From positions 2,843,584 through 2,907,583 of the forward strand of contig OZ025886.1 in the NCBI GenBank assembly GCA_964019415.1: DNA of 64,000 nucleotides. The letters are read 5' to 3'. Positions 11,001 to 23,200 of the stretch are shown here, piece after piece (position 1 is the stretch's first letter; every line of letters starts with the position of its first letter). The stretch comes from Ianthella basta. Taxonomy: Eukaryota > Porifera > Demospongiae > Verongiida > Ianthellidae. The translations under genes were made by a program, and so were the position numbers. Below the pieces are notes generated by a model, which saw only the letters and a list, made by a program, of their open reading frames with translations, was not told the DNA's origin and did no database searches.

Positions 11001-12594
11001 AGTTACAGGGCTCTCCCTTAGCCTTGCAAAGATGTCTGCAAATCTCCCACCATTAACTAGAACAGCAAGCGCGGAGTCATCAAAAATTGGCAGGATAGAA
11101 TGGCGACAGTGTGGGGGAGTGTCATGTATGGCATAATACAGTGAGGACGTTGCCAAACCTTGGTGCAAGAAACACACTTATATATCTTGTCTTTGGCACT
11201 TTTGTGTGCTATTCAAGACAATAGTCGCACCGAACCCACTTCCTCGTCTTCGGATACCCACACGCACCTGTTTGATCGTGATTTGACAGGCCAACTCTAG
11301 ATCTGCTGGAGATGGAGAGATTTCAATTCTGCTGGATGGCTGGTAGAGGCAGTTGCAGAACTTGATCCTGCAGAGACACTTGCCAACCACAGCCTGTAGC
11401 ATGGATCAGGTAAGTCATAGCCTTCCTCCATCCTCAGAAATCATAATCTCTCCTCCATTTCCAGCAGATCTACAATCTGTCTGTCAAACCATGATCAAAC
11501 AGGTGTGTGTGGGCATCCCAAGGCGAGGAAGTGGGTACAGTGTGACTACTGTCTGCCGTGATACCACGGTCCTTGTGCTGGAATAGCAAACAAAAGCACC
11601 AATACATAAGTGTGTTTCTTGCACCAAAGTTTGACAGCATCACAATCCTCTGTAGTAGGCCATACATGACACTCCCCTACACTGTCACCATTTTATCCTG
11701 TCAACCTTTTCATGGCCATGCACTTCCTGTTCAGGTCAATGATGACAGTGATACAATTTCGCCCAAATCGTCTGCTGTGGCCAGGACTTGGATGTACCCA
11801 CCTGGACAGTAAGTAAGAGTGAACAGATCTTCTTACGTTGTAGTGTATGAGTCACAGAGTGAATTTTGATGACTTCCAATCGATTTTATGTTATGTTCCT
11901 ACATTTGTCAATTTTACCCCACTGTCTGAGGCTTCAGTTTTTGTATCTGTTATTACTAAGTAATAATAAGTGTTCCCCGTTCGAAACTTTCATATTTGTT
12001 ACAGTAACTTGCCAGCGGAACCGCCTACCTCCATACAAGGCTGTACAGACTCTTAACTTCATCTGCCCTATAACTTTACCAAGAACCAAGTGGAGAGAAA
12101 GTGGTAAGGTCGCAAACTGGATACCAATTATTGATGACGTCTGATTACTGATGCCACACCCTACACTTGATTACCTTATGCAATAAAGGCTAAGGCAAAT
12201 CCCAACCCTCAGCAACTAATAGTTCTGATCTGGATAATGCTCCTCACTACAATATTGCAACGCGATAAACAAGGCTACGGATTAGTCGTCACAATCCTAC
12301 TCAGTGACTCACCTCATATTTGGGAGCAATCACTTTGCATGGCCCGCACCAATCAGCATAGAAGTCCACAACCACCAGCTTGCCCGACGTGACTTGCGTC
12401 TCAAATTCCTCCTGTATAAATGTGAGGGAAGGAGTCCTGTTTCAGGCGTCGCATTGTAACTGTCATAAACAGCTAGCCGCATGGTACCACCAAATCTTCA
12501 CGATTTAAGTCGACATTCACAGCATCCAGACCAACTGCAAACTTATATAGCAAAGAAAACAAGAACTTGCCAAAGTGTTCAAGACCAACGGCAT
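4879..12594 (-). CDS. TXN: Thioredoxin, copy B (104 residues, 5 exons)
   Basis: Cytosolic dithiol-disulfide oxidoreductase, kept reduced by thioredoxin reductase. Exons on the minus strand: 12571-12594 (MPLVLNTL), 12313-12411 (EEF...[16 protein letters not shown]...KYE), 9726-9785 ([20 protein letters not shown]), 7237-7302 ([20 protein letters not shown] and two more), 4879-4944 ([20 protein letters not shown] then K and stop). Every intron is phase 0. Active site WCGPCK and the cis-proline MPTF motif are intact; the length matches the roughly 105 residues of animal thioredoxins. Introns 2-5 use GT donors. The first intron would use a GC donor (GCAAGT) if exon 1 is right; exon 1 was chosen because it aligns with copy A (LNSY/LNTL before EEF). 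Copy A lies directly upstream in the same orientation, so this is a tandem duplication. The long introns hold repeats and transposons. Confidence 0.93.
4978..5071. repeat. (TG)n microsatellite
   Basis: About 94 bp of nearly pure TG with one GA interruption, in the last intron of thioredoxin copy B. Confidence 0.97.
5268..5409. mobile_element. 142-bp hairpin MITE-like element
   Basis: The two arms, each about 50 bp, are inverted copies: the left starts CAGAAACAAGGAAAG and ends GCCATTGTCCCT, and the right starts AGGGACAATGG and ends CTTTCCTTGTTTCTG. About 40 bp separate the arms. There is no coding capacity. It is probably a small non-autonomous DNA transposon; a target duplication is not clear because the right end abuts a purine tract. 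Confidence 0.65.
5410..5662. repeat. 250-bp purine-only (GGGGGA/GGA)n tract
   Basis: Almost every base on + is G or A, in GGGGGA and GGA units. The ORFs across it (poly-Gly/Glu on one strand, poly-Pro/Leu on the other) are compositional artefacts. Such mirror-symmetric purine tracts can form triplex DNA. Confidence 0.95.
5663..7236. other. Last intron of thioredoxin copy B, right part
   Basis: Apart from two to three diverged copies of a TTCCAGGTATGACTA unit at about 5918-6020, I see no gene, transposon end or RNA gene. Short ORFs here lack recognisable domains. Confidence 0.5.
7303..8631. other. Intron of thioredoxin copy B between exons 3 and 4, left part
   Basis: No supported gene. ORFs of 60-114 codons between 7600 and 8000 occur on both strands and show no domain. 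The sequence is AT-rich with several GCATGC and TATA stretches. Confidence 0.5.
8632..9459. mobile_element. Non-autonomous DNA transposon with 5-bp target duplication
   Basis: Terminal inverted repeats CAGGGCCGTCGGAGGC (left) and GCCTCCGACGGCCCTG (right) bound 828 bp. The left end is followed by an imperfect (TACGGCC)n run. The flanks TGTAT (8627-8631) and TGTAT (9460-9464) form a 5-bp target-site duplication. No transposase is present. It shares the terminal CAGGGCCGT and the duplication length with the element at 52320-53525. The superfamily is uncertain (hAT variants with short duplications are possible). Confidence 0.75.
9786..10977. other. Left part of the intron between exons 2 and 3 of thioredoxin copy B
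   Basis: No supported gene or transposon end. Small ORFs on both strands lack domains. Confidence 0.45.
10978..11760. repeat. Foldback with ~250-bp inverted arms
   Basis: About 11084-11330 and 11450-11700 are diverged inverted copies; both contain GGGGAGTGTCATGTATGG and GCAAGAAACACACTTA in opposite orientations. A central ~120 bp separates them. The arms extend weakly outwards. It looks like an old foldback element or a head-to-head duplication in a thioredoxin intron. Coding capacity is not conserved between the arms. Confidence 0.6.
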
Positions 12595-12779
12595 GTTTCT
12601 TCTGGGTTTTCTACTACGTACAACGCGCAAGTTTGCAGGATCGAGAGGTTCTTCGGAGGAATGCCGTATATAACAGGATTCACGAACTATGCAGGATGTA
12701 ATTTAGGCACAGATGGAGGTGTGGTTAGGAGAGGGCGTTTCCCATGGAAAGAGGGGATCCCTGACGTTCAGCATTCATA

Positions 12780-12787
12780 TGACGTCA
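12780..12787. promoter_or_regulatory. CRE-like site upstream of thioredoxin copy B
   Basis: TGACGTCA, a perfect CREB/ATF palindrome, lies 186 bp upstream of the proposed ATG (12594) of thioredoxin copy B. Position fits a promoter; function is inferred. Confidence 0.3.
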
Positions 12788-13061
12788 CTTTTACTTCCGC
12801 ATGGACACCGTATATGGGCACGTACATATACGGGCATTTATACAGCTACTGATGTCGCCACTTCATACAGACATGTACACAAAGGACCTAGCTACAGGTG
12901 TCCATGGTCATGATCAATTGCAAGCATACAAAACAAAGGTAGCTATATGACACATGTGACCTACACACATATCATGGAATTTACATACACTCGGGAAAAA
13001 ACTGTTTCTCTACCTCCATGTCAGATGTTTACTAAGTACTGTGCAATGATTACATGTACTA

Positions 13062-16000
13062 TCACTTATGCTTCTCAATCAGCTCTCTTAGCTTTGGAAT
13101 GTTAGCTCCAACCACTTCTTCTACATGCTGCAATGACAGGAGGCAAAGAACACTACATTTACGATGTATGTACTAACATGCTATGAAAAGAAAGCAATAA
13201 TTATGAATAGGACAAAATTACTTCTAAGACACATGTTTATATAAGTCTGAGTGAGAATGCTGCATGCAACATATAAGTATATAAGATAAACAAGTCGATT
13301 AAAACAACTCAGAAGAAAAGTAGGCAAGGTAGTGAAAACTGGCACCAGCCGGCATCAAACCCGGGACAACATGTATGCCCTATCACAGGGTTTCAGCAGT
13401 CCAAGCCAACCAACCAGTCATGAAAAGCCAAGACCCACCCTAGTCCATCAAAATTAATAGAAACATTAGCTAACACGCAAATTTATTGCTCTGTAAGAAT
13501 ATTGTTAATTGTCACACATTGTCAAGTAAACTGACTCAATATAATACTGAATAGGGAAGTCCATCACAACATGGGATTGCATGTGAAACCTGATTGCAGC
13601 CAAAAGCACAGACCATTATGGTGCTGCTTCTGCCTCTCCACACCACTGCCCATTGTGTGACGGAGAACAAGGTGTTACATAATCTGCTTCTCTGAAATGC
13701 TTTAACAGCGTTATTACCATAGCTGTACCGTATAGCCATACCATACCCAGTACAGCTGCAATACGTACTGTCATACTGTACAGCTGAACTGCTGTAGGTA
13801 TGCTGAATGAAACACGCTGGCGGCACTCACTCACCTTTGGGCTGCTTCTGTACAGCCTGAAAGTTGGCATAGCTTTGATTTGCTGCCTCTCTGATGTTGC
13901 CTGAAAGGAATTGGAGCAATACATAATCTACTGCAGATACAGATACTCAAAATAGACAGTTAACAATTGTATGTTAAGTGCCACTGAAGTAGTATTTTCA
14001 TTTGATATATGAATACATAAGTATAGAGTGCTAGCAGTTCCTGCTATGGCACACTAACAAAGGCTACCCGGCACCGGCATGTCGACAGCGGCACATAAAC
14101 AATTGCTATTCGGGGCCGGCACGTTGACAACAGCTGTGTGGATCCCAGCATGTTATCTATCTATGGCTTGTCTGAGACCTTCTGCATGTCAAAAGGCAAT
14201 ATGTTGTATGTCAGTTGGTCTAGTGGGCCAGACTAGTTATATAGGTTATTTATACACTGGCATGCCCATTTAGGTCAGGACGTACTGCTCCAATCAGCAG
14301 AAGAGAATTCTTACACATCTGACCTCAATAGGATAATAGCTTGTGATAATAGATCCTCCCCTGATGATATCTTATCTCATACATCTCCTGTGGAACTTGT
14401 CAAAATGCCATGCATTTTTGTTGCTCTGTTTACTCTTATCCTGATGAACTACCATCATTGCCCTGGGATCTGGGCAAAGGGCAGGCTGATCCTTATTAGC
14501 AAGGGGACAGCACATGAACCATCATCCTTCCGGCCCATAGCTCCAACTTGCATTATTGGAAAGGTCCTACACAAGATCATTAAGACACTCGAATAAAATT
14601 CGTCCAACTAATGGAATCATTGGCCCATCCATCCAGAAAGGCTATCTCACACCAGGTCTCAGGAGTGGTGGAGCACATCTCCACTATCAATCGTATCTTG
14701 CAGAAGAGTGCAGTAAATAGGGCTCCCTGTGAGCCTCGTTTTGCTAGATCTGAAAATGCACTTGGCTTTGTCTCCCATGACCTGCTTGCTGACATGCCCA
14801 ACTTTGTCAAGGTTCCCATGCCATTATTATCAATGTAAAGGGTTGGTACCCTCAACTCCAGGTGAAAGTATGTGTCAACTCACAGCTGGGTGACCCCTCC
14901 ATTCCTAATCAAAAGCTGTATTCCAGGGAGATACAATGTCTCCAGTGATCTTCGCATCAGCGATGGGCCCCTTCCTATGTATGTGCATCTAGCTGCCAAC
15001 TGGGAGTATCAAGAGTCCACCCAAGCCACCAAAACTAACTCCAGATAGGAACAAGCATGCCCACAGTCAAGAACACAAGGCCAAACATTCACACATCATC
15101 TTATCAACTCCTCTCAATGCTACCATCAAAGCCCCCTCTTAGCAATCAAAACAGCAGAACCTTAGCTCAAACCCAATGAAATGCACCTCTGAAGGAAGGT
15201 GCACAAAGCGCACTGCAGCCCCCCCCCCCCCCACTGGTACCAAGTGGACATCATCAAACACAGTATGAAGGAGCCAAATAAGCAGTTGGAATGAGGAAGG
15301 TTTATTATACTTAAACAAATGAAAAATTCACTTCAGTGGCACTTTAACTACCTCCAACTATATGCTATAATGCATATAATTCACTAAGTGCATACAGTGC
15401 AAGTTGCAATATAAGGGAGTCCTATTATGATATGTACCTCATTTTCGTCAACATCAACCTTGCAGAACACTACATCAGGGTACTCTGTACTGAGTTTCTG
15501 CAGACAAGGAACAGACACTAAGCTCATGCTCATGTACATCAAGCTCCTCCCATTCCATTTATGCACTCTAGCATGCACATTAGCTTGTAGGCATGCAATC
15601 ATATACATGCACACTCATGACCAGTATATACACACACCAGACATTAGATAGGACATTCAGTACAGTGGAACCTGTCTAAGCCGGTCACGGTGTAAGACAG
15701 CCACCTCTCTAATACTGCCAGACTCCCTGGGCCCAAATTGCACTAACACAGTGTAGTGTATTTGCCTATGCATGAGTATTATTATTCTGACATGTCACTG
15801 TCACGTGTATGTACCTGTTTATTATTCTTACATAATATATGTACGCATGCACAGATGCTTGTCTGCCTCGTGATTCATTTGAGATTTTGTGTGCACTTGC
15901 GAATTTGTCCTACGGAGAGTCGGGGACAGCTCAACTGGCGCTGAAGATGGGATGGCGCGGAATCATGGCTACATTCGGCCAGGTGCAAGAATTCAATCTA

Positions 16001-19000
16001 GACAGCAAGCAGACATCTGCATTCTTGGAGCGTGTGCAGTTATTTTTCCAAGCAAATGACATTGCCGCAGAAAAGCAAGTGCCAGTTCTGTTGTCGATCA
16101 TCGGGGGAAAGACGTACGCGCTACTGAGCGACCTACTGACGCCTGCTAAGCCGAGTACGAAGAGTTTCAAGGATCTTCAGAAGCTCTGCGTGAACGCCTT
16201 GTCTGTGGCCTCAGCAGTGGGAGCACACAGAGGCGGTTGTTGGCAGAGGCAGAGTTGACCCTAGCAAAGGCTATTGATGTGGCCCAGAGTATGGAGGCTG
16301 CCAAGATCAATGTGCAGCAGCTTAAAGGTAGTGCACTCAGAGTGAGCCAGGTGTCAGCACCCTTTGGAGACTGGAGTGCTTGCTATCGTTGTGGCAGTGA
16401 TAGCCACCGAGAACGGGACTGCCGCTTTAAAGATGTCGAGTGTTACAATTATGGCAAGAAGGGCCACTTGGCTAGGGTTTGCCGAGCTCCACAGCAGTCC
16501 TCAGGCTGGCAATTGAGGGCAATAGGAAGAGGTGGTCGCCGAACCACCAAGTGGGTCGGAGCCACGAGGCAGGTGAAGAACCTCCAACCGATTTTGACTT
16601 GCCCACCCTCACAGTTGAAGAGCACTCAGCTCAGCCTATCACAGCTGTACTGGAATTGAACGGGAAAAGGGTGCCCATGGAGGCCAATACAGGAGCAGCC
16701 GTTTCTTTGATGGTGGAAACTACACAGCGAAGATTGTTTCCAGAAGGGAGAGAAATCCAGAGTGTGACTGCATACATACACAGCTGAATCACTAGACTGC
16801 AGCAGTATGGCCTCTGGTTGAAGCAAGACAAACGCACCGTCATGCAGGCCTCTGCAGAATACTTGGGACACCGTGTGGATGCCCAAGGCATTCATGTTAC
16901 CTCTGCGAAAGTTGAGGCAGTGCGTCAGGTCCCATTGCCCAGTAATGTGACAGAACTGCAATTGTTTCTGGGCCTGCTGAACTACTATGGAAAGATTATC
17001 CCACATTTGTCAACCCTTTTGCATCCACTGAACGCCCTTCTGAAGGAGGGTCACCCCTGGAACTGGTCCCAGGAATGCGAGGCTGCTTTCCAGGAGGCGA
17101 AACGCCAACTCAGTAGTGCACCTGTTCTTGTACACTATCATCCTAACCTGCCAATTCACCTGGCGGGGGATGCATCAAGTTACGGCATTGGAGCCATTTT
17201 GTCACACGTACTGCCCGATGGCAGTGAACACCCTATCGCGTACGCTTCGCGTACTCTCCAACCTGCAGAAGAGAACTATGCACAAGTAGATAAGGAGGCG
17301 CTCTCACTTGTATTTGGAGTCCAGAAACTCCACAAGTATGTGTATGGCAGATTGTTCACTCTGGTCACTGACCACGAACCCCTAACCACTATCTTGGGAC
17401 CTAAGACTGGCGTCCCTCCCCTTGCGGCTGCTAGGATGCAGCGATGGGCTTTGTTGTCAGCGTACAACTACCACATTGAGTTCCGCACTACCAATGCTCA
17501 TGCAAATGCAGATGGGATGTCTTGCTTGCCCCTACCGCATACTCCATCGCCAATGAGGCCTTCTGAAGATAGTGAGTTCAACATTGCCCAGATCCAAATG
17601 ATGCCAGTTTCATTCTCACAGGTACAGAAAAGCAACCACACAGATCTGGTGTTGGGGCAGGTATAACGGTACCTCCAGAAAGGTTGGCCTGAGCGAGTGC
17701 CTGAATCATTCCAACCTTTTAGCACAACCATTGGGAGCTAACAGAGGAAGGAGGTTGCGTGCTATGGGGGCGACGTGTGGTGGTGCCGAGTAAGTTGCAG
17801 CAGAAGGCAATCAGCATGCTCCATGAGACCCACGTGGGAATTGTCCGCATGAAAGCCATCGCCCGGAGGTATGCGTGGTGGCTGGGAATGGATTGCGACA
17901 TTGAGAGGATGGTCAAGGCCTGTACGGAGTGTCAAGCAGTCAAGAGCGCACCAGCCAAGGCTCCATTACACCCATGGATCTGGCCAGCAAAGCCTTGGCA
18001 ATGAGTACATGTCGATTATGCTTGACCATTCCGAGGACACATGTCCCTATTGATCGTGGATGCTCACTCCAAGTGGCCCAAGGTGAGAGAAGTGGGTTCC
18101 ACTACTTCAGCCAAGACGATTGAGGCCCTAAGATAACTTTTCAGTGTTTTCGGACTCCCAGAACAGTTGGTCCCAGATAACGGGCCTCACTTTGCTTCCG
18201 ATGAGTTCACTACTTTTCTGAGGCAGAATGGTGTGAAGCACCTCCACGCGGCCCTGTATCATCCAGCGTCCAACGAGGCCGCAGAGCGATGGGTGCAAAC
18301 TTTTAAGCAGGCCTTGAGGGCCGCCGCTGGAAATCGACTAAGCCTCCAGCATCAGCTCAGTAATCACTTGATGTCGTATCGCAGCACTCCGCATGCTACT
18401 ACGAGAGAGACTCCAAGCAAACTGTTCTTGGGCAGACAGATACGCACCAGGCATGAGACCAGACACCGAGAGGCATGTCAGCGGGCAATGGGCCACTCAG
18501 AAGCAGCACCACGATGCTCATGCCAAGGAGCGTTCCTTAGAAGTTAGGACTGCTGTGATGGCCAAGGATTTCCGTGATCCAATGGTATGGAAACCAGGGG
18601 TGGTGCTGGAGAAGCGTGCACCATTGTCGTACCTGGTGAAGTTGAGGAGTGGTTCCATTTGGCGGCGACACATAGACCATTTGAGAGAACTGACTGGGGG
18701 CCTCCCAACAGTAGACGGTGATGTGTCCCTGCAAGAGGCATGGCAGTGTCCAACGTCTGGTTCTTCAGAGACGTTTTCCATGGTGCCTTCACCTGAACCG
18801 GTTCCAGAGTTGACTGGTCCTGAAAGATGTTATCCCGTCAGGCTATGCACACCTGTTGACAGACTAACATATTAGTTAACTAACTTTGCTGTGGAACCCT
18901 CCTGTGCTGTTGTTTAAAAGGGAGGGATGTAGTGAATTTGCCCATGCATGAGTATTATTATTCTGACATGTTACTGTCACATGTATGTACCTGTTTATTA

Positions 19001-19448
19001 TTCTTACATAATATATGTACGCATGTGCAGATGCTTGTGTCTGCCTTGTGATTCATTTGAGTTTTGCAAGCATTTATGGATTCGTCCTATGGAGAGTCGC
19101 GGACAGCTCACACAGCACTATATCATAATGTAGCCACCTCTCTATAAAGGCCACTTATAGCTGGTCCACAGGTGGTTGTCTTAGACAGGTTTCACTGTAA
19201 TACAGCAACTATACACAGTTGTGCAATCATAAGTGCAAGAGTGCATACTCTTGCCATGCCATAGCACTACTGCTGACACAAATGCCTAGATGGCTAATAC
19301 ATCATGTACAGGCAAGGTAAGGACATGACTTGCCTGTGCTCTGTTGAGTTTAGCTGCACTCGTCACATGCTCAAGGTGCACCCAAAACATCTTATTTACC
19401 AAAAATACAGCATCAGCAGTTGTGAAGACATGTAGACATGACGAGCAT

Positions 19449-19542
<94 letters not shown>

Positions 19543-20189
19543 CTCGCATAGCCAGACTGCCATTTTGGTCACGTGCGACTCTGCCCTCCCAAAAGACGCT
19601 CTGGGGACTAACTCCCTCTTTTTTGTTATGGCAGTCCACTGGAAGTTCAGACCGTTGGTATTTGATGAGCCCATATTTGGCCGCGAGGTTAACCAATTGC
19701 CACGTCCGTCAGTTCGAGGTTGCCGGTCGTTCACAGAAAGCAGTACACAGACGGAATCATATTATCCGCATTCCCTAGTCCCATCTGCACCGAGGATAAT
19801 GTCTTCAGTCGTCCCACCTCTCCTGTGAGTAGACATATGAAGCTCCTAACCCTGTTTTGCTGCATGTGCACATAGAAATGGACTTCTAGCTGCGTTCCCT
19901 CCGGTTCCGACTGCAGTCACAGCTGTCATTGTTGCAATACGGTGACAGGGACTGCGGATAAGACGATTCCGTCCGCGTACTGCTTTCTGTGAATGACGGC
20001 AACCTTGAACTGACCGACGTGGCGATTGGTTAACCTCGCGGTCAAATATGGGCTCATCAATTACCAACAGTTCGAACTTCTGGTGGACTGCCATAACAAA
20101 AAAAGAGGGAGTTAGTCCCCAGACCGCCTTTTGGGAGGGCGGAGTCGCGCGTGACCAAAATGGCGGTCTGGTTATGCGAGACTACATAC

Positions 20190-20223
<34 letters not shown>

Positions 20224-23200
20224 CATAAAGTTACAGAGAAGCTAGAGGCCCAGAAGTAATCAGAGCATTCTTGTAAGCATCCACATTGGACAGGCAGGGG
20301 AAAGGCTTGTAATCCGCAGTCACATCCATCTTGTGCTAGCTCTCTTCTGAGTTCACAACAATGAGGAGCGAGATTGAGTCTTAATATGTACTAGTGTATA
20401 AAAAATTCCTTTAGAATTAAAGGGGATTTAGGAATGGCCAGCAGAAAGAGCATAGAAACAAGCAACTGAAAATCAACACCATGATGACCGTATTTCCGTG
20501 AAGTTCACTCTGCATTCCTAATTTCCTTGTAGCTACATGGGACTATGCAGTTACAAGGAAATTAGGAATGCAGAGCGAACTTCATGAAAATGTGGTGTAT
20601 TAGGGTGTTGAGTTAGTGTTGCTTGTTTTTATGCTTTTTCTGCTGGCCATTCCTAAATCTCTTTTAATTCTAAAGGGATTTTTATACACTAGTTTGTACA
20701 TGTTTTGCATATCCAAAGGACTATATCTACATCAGATTAATACTTGCGTTGACTAAAACCCCTTCCTTAAATTAGATGAAAATTATGCAGAACATCAAGC
20801 ACAATTGTGCCATTCTAAATGAAATGGCTGCCGTATATCAGTTATTTATGTGAGCGTGACAAAACAGCGGCATTGGGGTATCTTTATACACAGGACAAAC
20901 TTTCTACTCATTTCAGTGCTGTACATATTGGATTACCACCGGCGCTTGGATATTTGCCCTTCATGTCCGTACACGAGTTCTCGTACACGACTTGGGTCCG
21001 TAGGTGCCCTTTATCGTGCACTAGGAGCACGCAAAATTCAGTGGGAAGAAGGTGATGGCAATGGCCACAAGTGTGGATGTGGCGAATATGTGCGGGACAG
21101 ACCAGCTGTGCTCTAGACTGAAAGCAGCTATTAAAGGGGTTGTACACACAATGAATGACCTTTTGAGAAGAATTCAGGAACAGGAAGGGGCTTGTTGTTG
21201 GTGGATGCCAATAATGCATTTAACTCATTGAGTAGAGTGGCTGCCCTGTGGAATGCTAGAGTTCTATGGCCAAGGTGCTCGCGCTACCTGTTCAACTGCT
21301 ACCGAGGACAGGCAATTCAAGTGGTACTTGGGGCACAAGAGCATGTGCTGAGCAGAGAAGGTGTGACACAGGTTGATACCCTTTCAATGTTAATGTATGC
21401 AGTTGCTGTATTCCCCCTTATTCAGGCCCTGGAGGACCATAGCAAATGGTCTCAAAGCTGGCATGCTGATGACTCTGCTTGTGCAGCAAAAATGCAAAAA
21501 ACGTATGTGAATAGTCTGACAAACTGCTTGAGCTGGGGACTGAGTTTGGTTACTACCCCAAACCAAAAAGAGTGTACTTGTAACACACAAGAACAAGGAA
21601 GAAGCCAGACATCTATTCAGTGAACGGGGTTGAATGTGGTGACAGGCCAATGCTTTTTAGGTGGGAGATCTGGAAAGTACTGAGAAATATGTACATCAGC
21701 GAGTGCAGACATGGGTGTATCACATGGAGAAACTCACAAATGCAGCATAGTCACAACCTCCAGCAGCATAAGCGATGTTAACAAAGTCACTGCAGTTTGA
21801 GTGGACATACCTGCAGCGTGTTGTCCCCAATTGTGCCACTGCCTTTGCTTCATTGCCTCAACCTTTTTGAGAAGATTGTACCAGCAGTGATGAGTGGAAG
21901 CATTTCTGAAGAAGAGGCCATAATCACCCTTCCAACCCGAATGGGTGGGATAAGGATTTGAGACCCAGTGGAGTCTGCACAGTGGGCCTACACCACCTCA
22001 AAGGATGGCACAGCAACTATTGCGGAAGCTATCACAGGAACAGCTGACTTCTCAGGTGATAGTCACAGAGAGGAACTAGCAAAAGCACACCAGAGGCTGC
22101 ATGAGGAGCAGAAGATAAGTGGTAAGGCAAAGCTAGATGGGGCACTCATGGATGCAAAGAAGAGAGCCATAATGAGGGCAGTTCAGGGGCAAACGTCCCA
22201 TTGGCTGACAGCCTTGCCCATTACCCGTCACCATTTTGATCTATCGCCTACTGAGTTTCGCGACGCCTTGGCATTACAATACAATCGACCCTTTCTTAGG
22301 CTGCCAGCAGACTGTGATGGCTGTGGCTGATATTGCAGCGTTGGCATACCAAGAACTGACAAAGGAGCCAATCGGTAGAGATGTTGACGATGCTAGAAAC
22401 CTCCCAGCCCTAGTTGCAGACCTAGGAGTGAGAGGAGTGTGGCAACCTCAAGCTGAGGTGGTGTTTGATGTACATGTCATTGACACCGATGCCCAGTCAC
22501 ATGCCCAACAATCAGTGAAGGCAGTATGGCGTCTGCTGAGGAGAAGAAAATAAAATATAATGAAGCCACAAAGGCAAGACATGCATCATTTTTCCCCCTT
22601 TGTGCTAACTGTTGATGGACAGCTGGGAAGAGAAGCAAAGGTCTTTATGACAAGGATAGCAGACAAGCTGTCAAGCAAGTGGCAAAATTCACACAGTAAG
22701 GTGATCGGGTGGGTGCAGACCCAGCTGTGCTTTGCCATTCTGAGAGCAATGAATAGGTACATTTGAGGATCAAGACTGAGGTGGAGGAGTGGGCTCGGAT
22801 ATGCATCGCCATAAGATAGACTAATAGCTACAAACATTCATTTACTCATTTGCACTGACAGTTCTTCCAAACAACTATGGTACATGAAACTGTATAATTA
22901 TAGTCTTGTGCTATTAATTCCAATTATTTAATTTTGGAATTAGAATGCATTTGGACAGGTCTCTAGCAAGTAACTAATATTTTGAACACCAAATTTTTAG
23001 ACAGAATATGGTATTCCTTTATCAACAGGGATTACGCTTCATTGATTAATTAATTAATTAATTAATTAATTGCTTGATTAACTGATTCATTGGCTTATAT
23101 CCTATTGGCACTACTAACTGTAGCACCTGAGGCCATTGGCACCCTAGTGCAGTTACTACTCACTCTAGAGTAGTGACTTGTGAGCTCTCATCCATAGTAA

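Larger units (their letters stand above)
15752..19110 (+). mobile_element. Ty3/gypsy LTR retrotransposon, degenerate and internally deleted
   Basis: Two LTRs of 182-183 bp (15752-15933 and 18928-19110) both begin TGTAGTG and end GGACAGCTCA. They differ at several sites. A 5-bp target duplication CACAG flanks them (15747-15751, 19111-19115). A purine-rich tract AAAAGGGAGGGA precedes the 3' LTR. Internal order is gag, protease, RT end with RNase H, then integrase, which is the Ty3 order. The RT catalytic core is deleted and several frames are shifted, so the copy is dead. It lies antisense to thioredoxin copy A in its second intron. Confidence 0.93.
15661..19199. mobile_element. pogo/Tigger-like MITE split by a Ty3 insertion
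   Basis: The left end TACAGTGGAACCTGTCTAAG (15661) and the right end CTTAGACAGGTTTCACTGTA (ending 19199) are inverted repeats with terminal TA, as in pogo/mariner-type MITEs. Removing the Ty3 element (15752-19110) and one CACAG copy leaves a MITE of about 175 bp. The nesting gives relative ages: the MITE landed first. Confidence 0.75.

Noticed and set aside
11470..11667. TatD-like DAHTHLF motif in the 11-kb foldback
   Set aside because: Only one short motif; no neighbouring TatD blocks, and the inverted copy does not preserve the frame.
13331..13435. tRNA or tRNA-derived SINE in reverse (GGTTTGATGCC resembles a B box)
   Set aside because: No cloverleaf can be folded: acceptor strands do not pair and the A box is unclear. 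A SINE remains possible but unsupported.
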